Shown here: positions 63,480-64,000 of the stretch, piece after piece
Layout: each line of letters begins with the position of its first letter
How positions within the stretch are numbered: position 1 is the stretch's first letter
Assembly (NCBI RefSeq): GCF_016808335.1
Contig: NC_053139.1
Coordinates: 15,177,819 to 15,241,818, forward strand
DNA: 64,000 nt
From: Panicum virgatum
Lineage: Eukaryota > Streptophyta > Magnoliopsida > Poales > Poaceae
Direction: 5' to 3'
The notes under the pieces: generated by a model
What the model saw: the letters and a program-made list of their open reading frames with translations, nothing else
Database searches by the model: none
Told to the model about the DNA's origin: nothing
Made by a program: the position numbers and the translations under genes

Positions 63480-64000
63480 GGATAAAGTACCATGTACCTC
63501 ATGGCAAGAGATTTGATTTTGAATCCGAAGCAGGACTCTCCATACCTTGGGTTCGTTTGTCATTGTTGGGTGGAGACCCTGACGATGACACCTTCTTTTG
63601 CCACACCTTCTTGGAAGTGGGCTTTGTTTCGACCTCTTTCTTTTCTGATTCTAGAAATTTCTTATGTTGGATTCTTCGCCTCTCATTTCTATGATTGTGA
63701 AGCTTGATCTCCTCCCGAATTCGAAGACTTTCCACGAATTCGAAGAGGGTTTCTATGGAAGGGATAAATGGCTTCTCCGGCTCTTTCTCAGATTTCTTCC
63801 GGTTGAATGATTTGACTTGGGAGCACTACTCAACCTTCGGTTTGAAGGCGAATTTCTCTTTCTACCCATTGATATTGAGCTGAATTTCTCCAGCTCCCAC
63901 ATCAATGTGTGCATTCACTGTACTAAAAAATGGCCTTCCCAAAATGAGAGGCCTCTTGGTGTCGACTTCCATGTCGAGGACGATGAAATCGACGGGGATA
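63480..64000 (-). pseudogene. Athila-type protease, second copy, partial
   Basis: From the window end on the minus strand: FIVLDMEVDTKRPLILGRPF followed by a segment with NAHIDVGAGEIQ and FAFKPKVE, then a Lys/Glu-rich tail (LHNHRNERRRIQHKKFLESE). It matches the (I/V)LGRPF...IDVG...I half of the first copy's protease. The active-site part would lie beyond the window. Confidence 0.75.

Larger units (their letters stand above)
60240..64000 (-). mobile_element. Second Athila-type element, pol-less, truncated at both visible sides
   Basis: Minus-strand internal region with the same order as the copy at 41-50 kb: protease part (63480-64000), spacer, ORF-1-like gene (62611-61041), non-coding 3' region. 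Sequence at 60835-60860 (GAACAGAGCAACTATTCATC) matches 44225-44245 of the other copy. No LTR is seen at the left; the right side continues past the window. Confidence 0.7.

Noticed and set aside
1..64000. tRNA, rRNA or Helitron ends
   Set aside because: No clover-leaf-like sequence or rRNA was noticed, and no convincing TC...CTRR end with hairpin was found; a dedicated search was not possible.

Overview
The window is nuclear DNA from a grass (Poaceae). The evidence is spliced genes with GT/AG introns, GC-rich coding and promoter patches in AT-rich DNA, and transposable elements of Tat, Athila, Copia, CACTA, PIF/Harbinger, hAT and MULE type that are typical of cereals. I cannot name the species. 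I see no bacterial, organellar or viral backbone and no tRNA or rRNA gene. One ordinary host gene is recognisable, a methyl-CpG-binding-domain (MBD) protein at about 4.3-14.5 kb. Nearly everything else is mobile DNA inserted into older mobile DNA.

Layout. 0.4-3.8 kb: 3' end of a LINE, split by a minus-strand solo-LTR-like insertion that holds a second LTR. 4.2-14.6 kb: the MBD gene. One intron carries a 6.6-kb Ty1/copia element (target duplication CTCCA) whose reverse transcriptase is split by a 156-bp hAT MITE (8-bp duplication); another intron carries a second hAT MITE (8-bp duplication). 15.07-16.33 kb: a MULE with long inverted ends, a 9-bp duplication and a GC-rich interior. 16.5-17.3 kb: a small MITE and a minisatellite of about 60-bp units. 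17.55-26.19 kb: a complete but stop-ridden Tat-type gypsy element (duplication TGATG), peppered with a palindrome-like motif, ACCGGTCAGACCGGT.

27.3-38.1 kb is a three-level nest. An hAT transposase gene is split by a PIF/Harbinger element (TTA duplication), which is itself split by a CACTA element (ATT duplication). The Harbinger element also carries fragments of two unrelated host genes, a G-type lectin receptor kinase and a hydroxypyruvate-reductase-like enzyme, in opposite orientations.

38.7-60.2 kb is a minus-strand Tat-type gypsy element with its pol at 57-60.2 kb. Antisense to pol it carries a series of plus-strand transcription units, each starting with a TATA box; one encodes the 'putative gypsy type transposon' (PF04195-like) protein. 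It is interrupted by a 9.2-kb Athila-type element with 1.6-kb LTRs (41.4-50.6 kb). That element has gag, protease and an ATHILA ORF-1-like gene but no reverse transcriptase or integrase. At 60.2 kb the Tat pol stops abruptly, and a second Athila-type copy with the same pol-less layout runs off the window end.

Relative order follows from the nesting: LINE before solo LTR; MBD gene before Copia before hAT MITE; hAT gene before Harbinger before CACTA; Tat before Athila. Most element genes contain stops and frameshifts and are unlikely to make full proteins. The least damaged are the Harbinger ORF1, the CACTA accessory gene and the downstream exons of the MBD gene.
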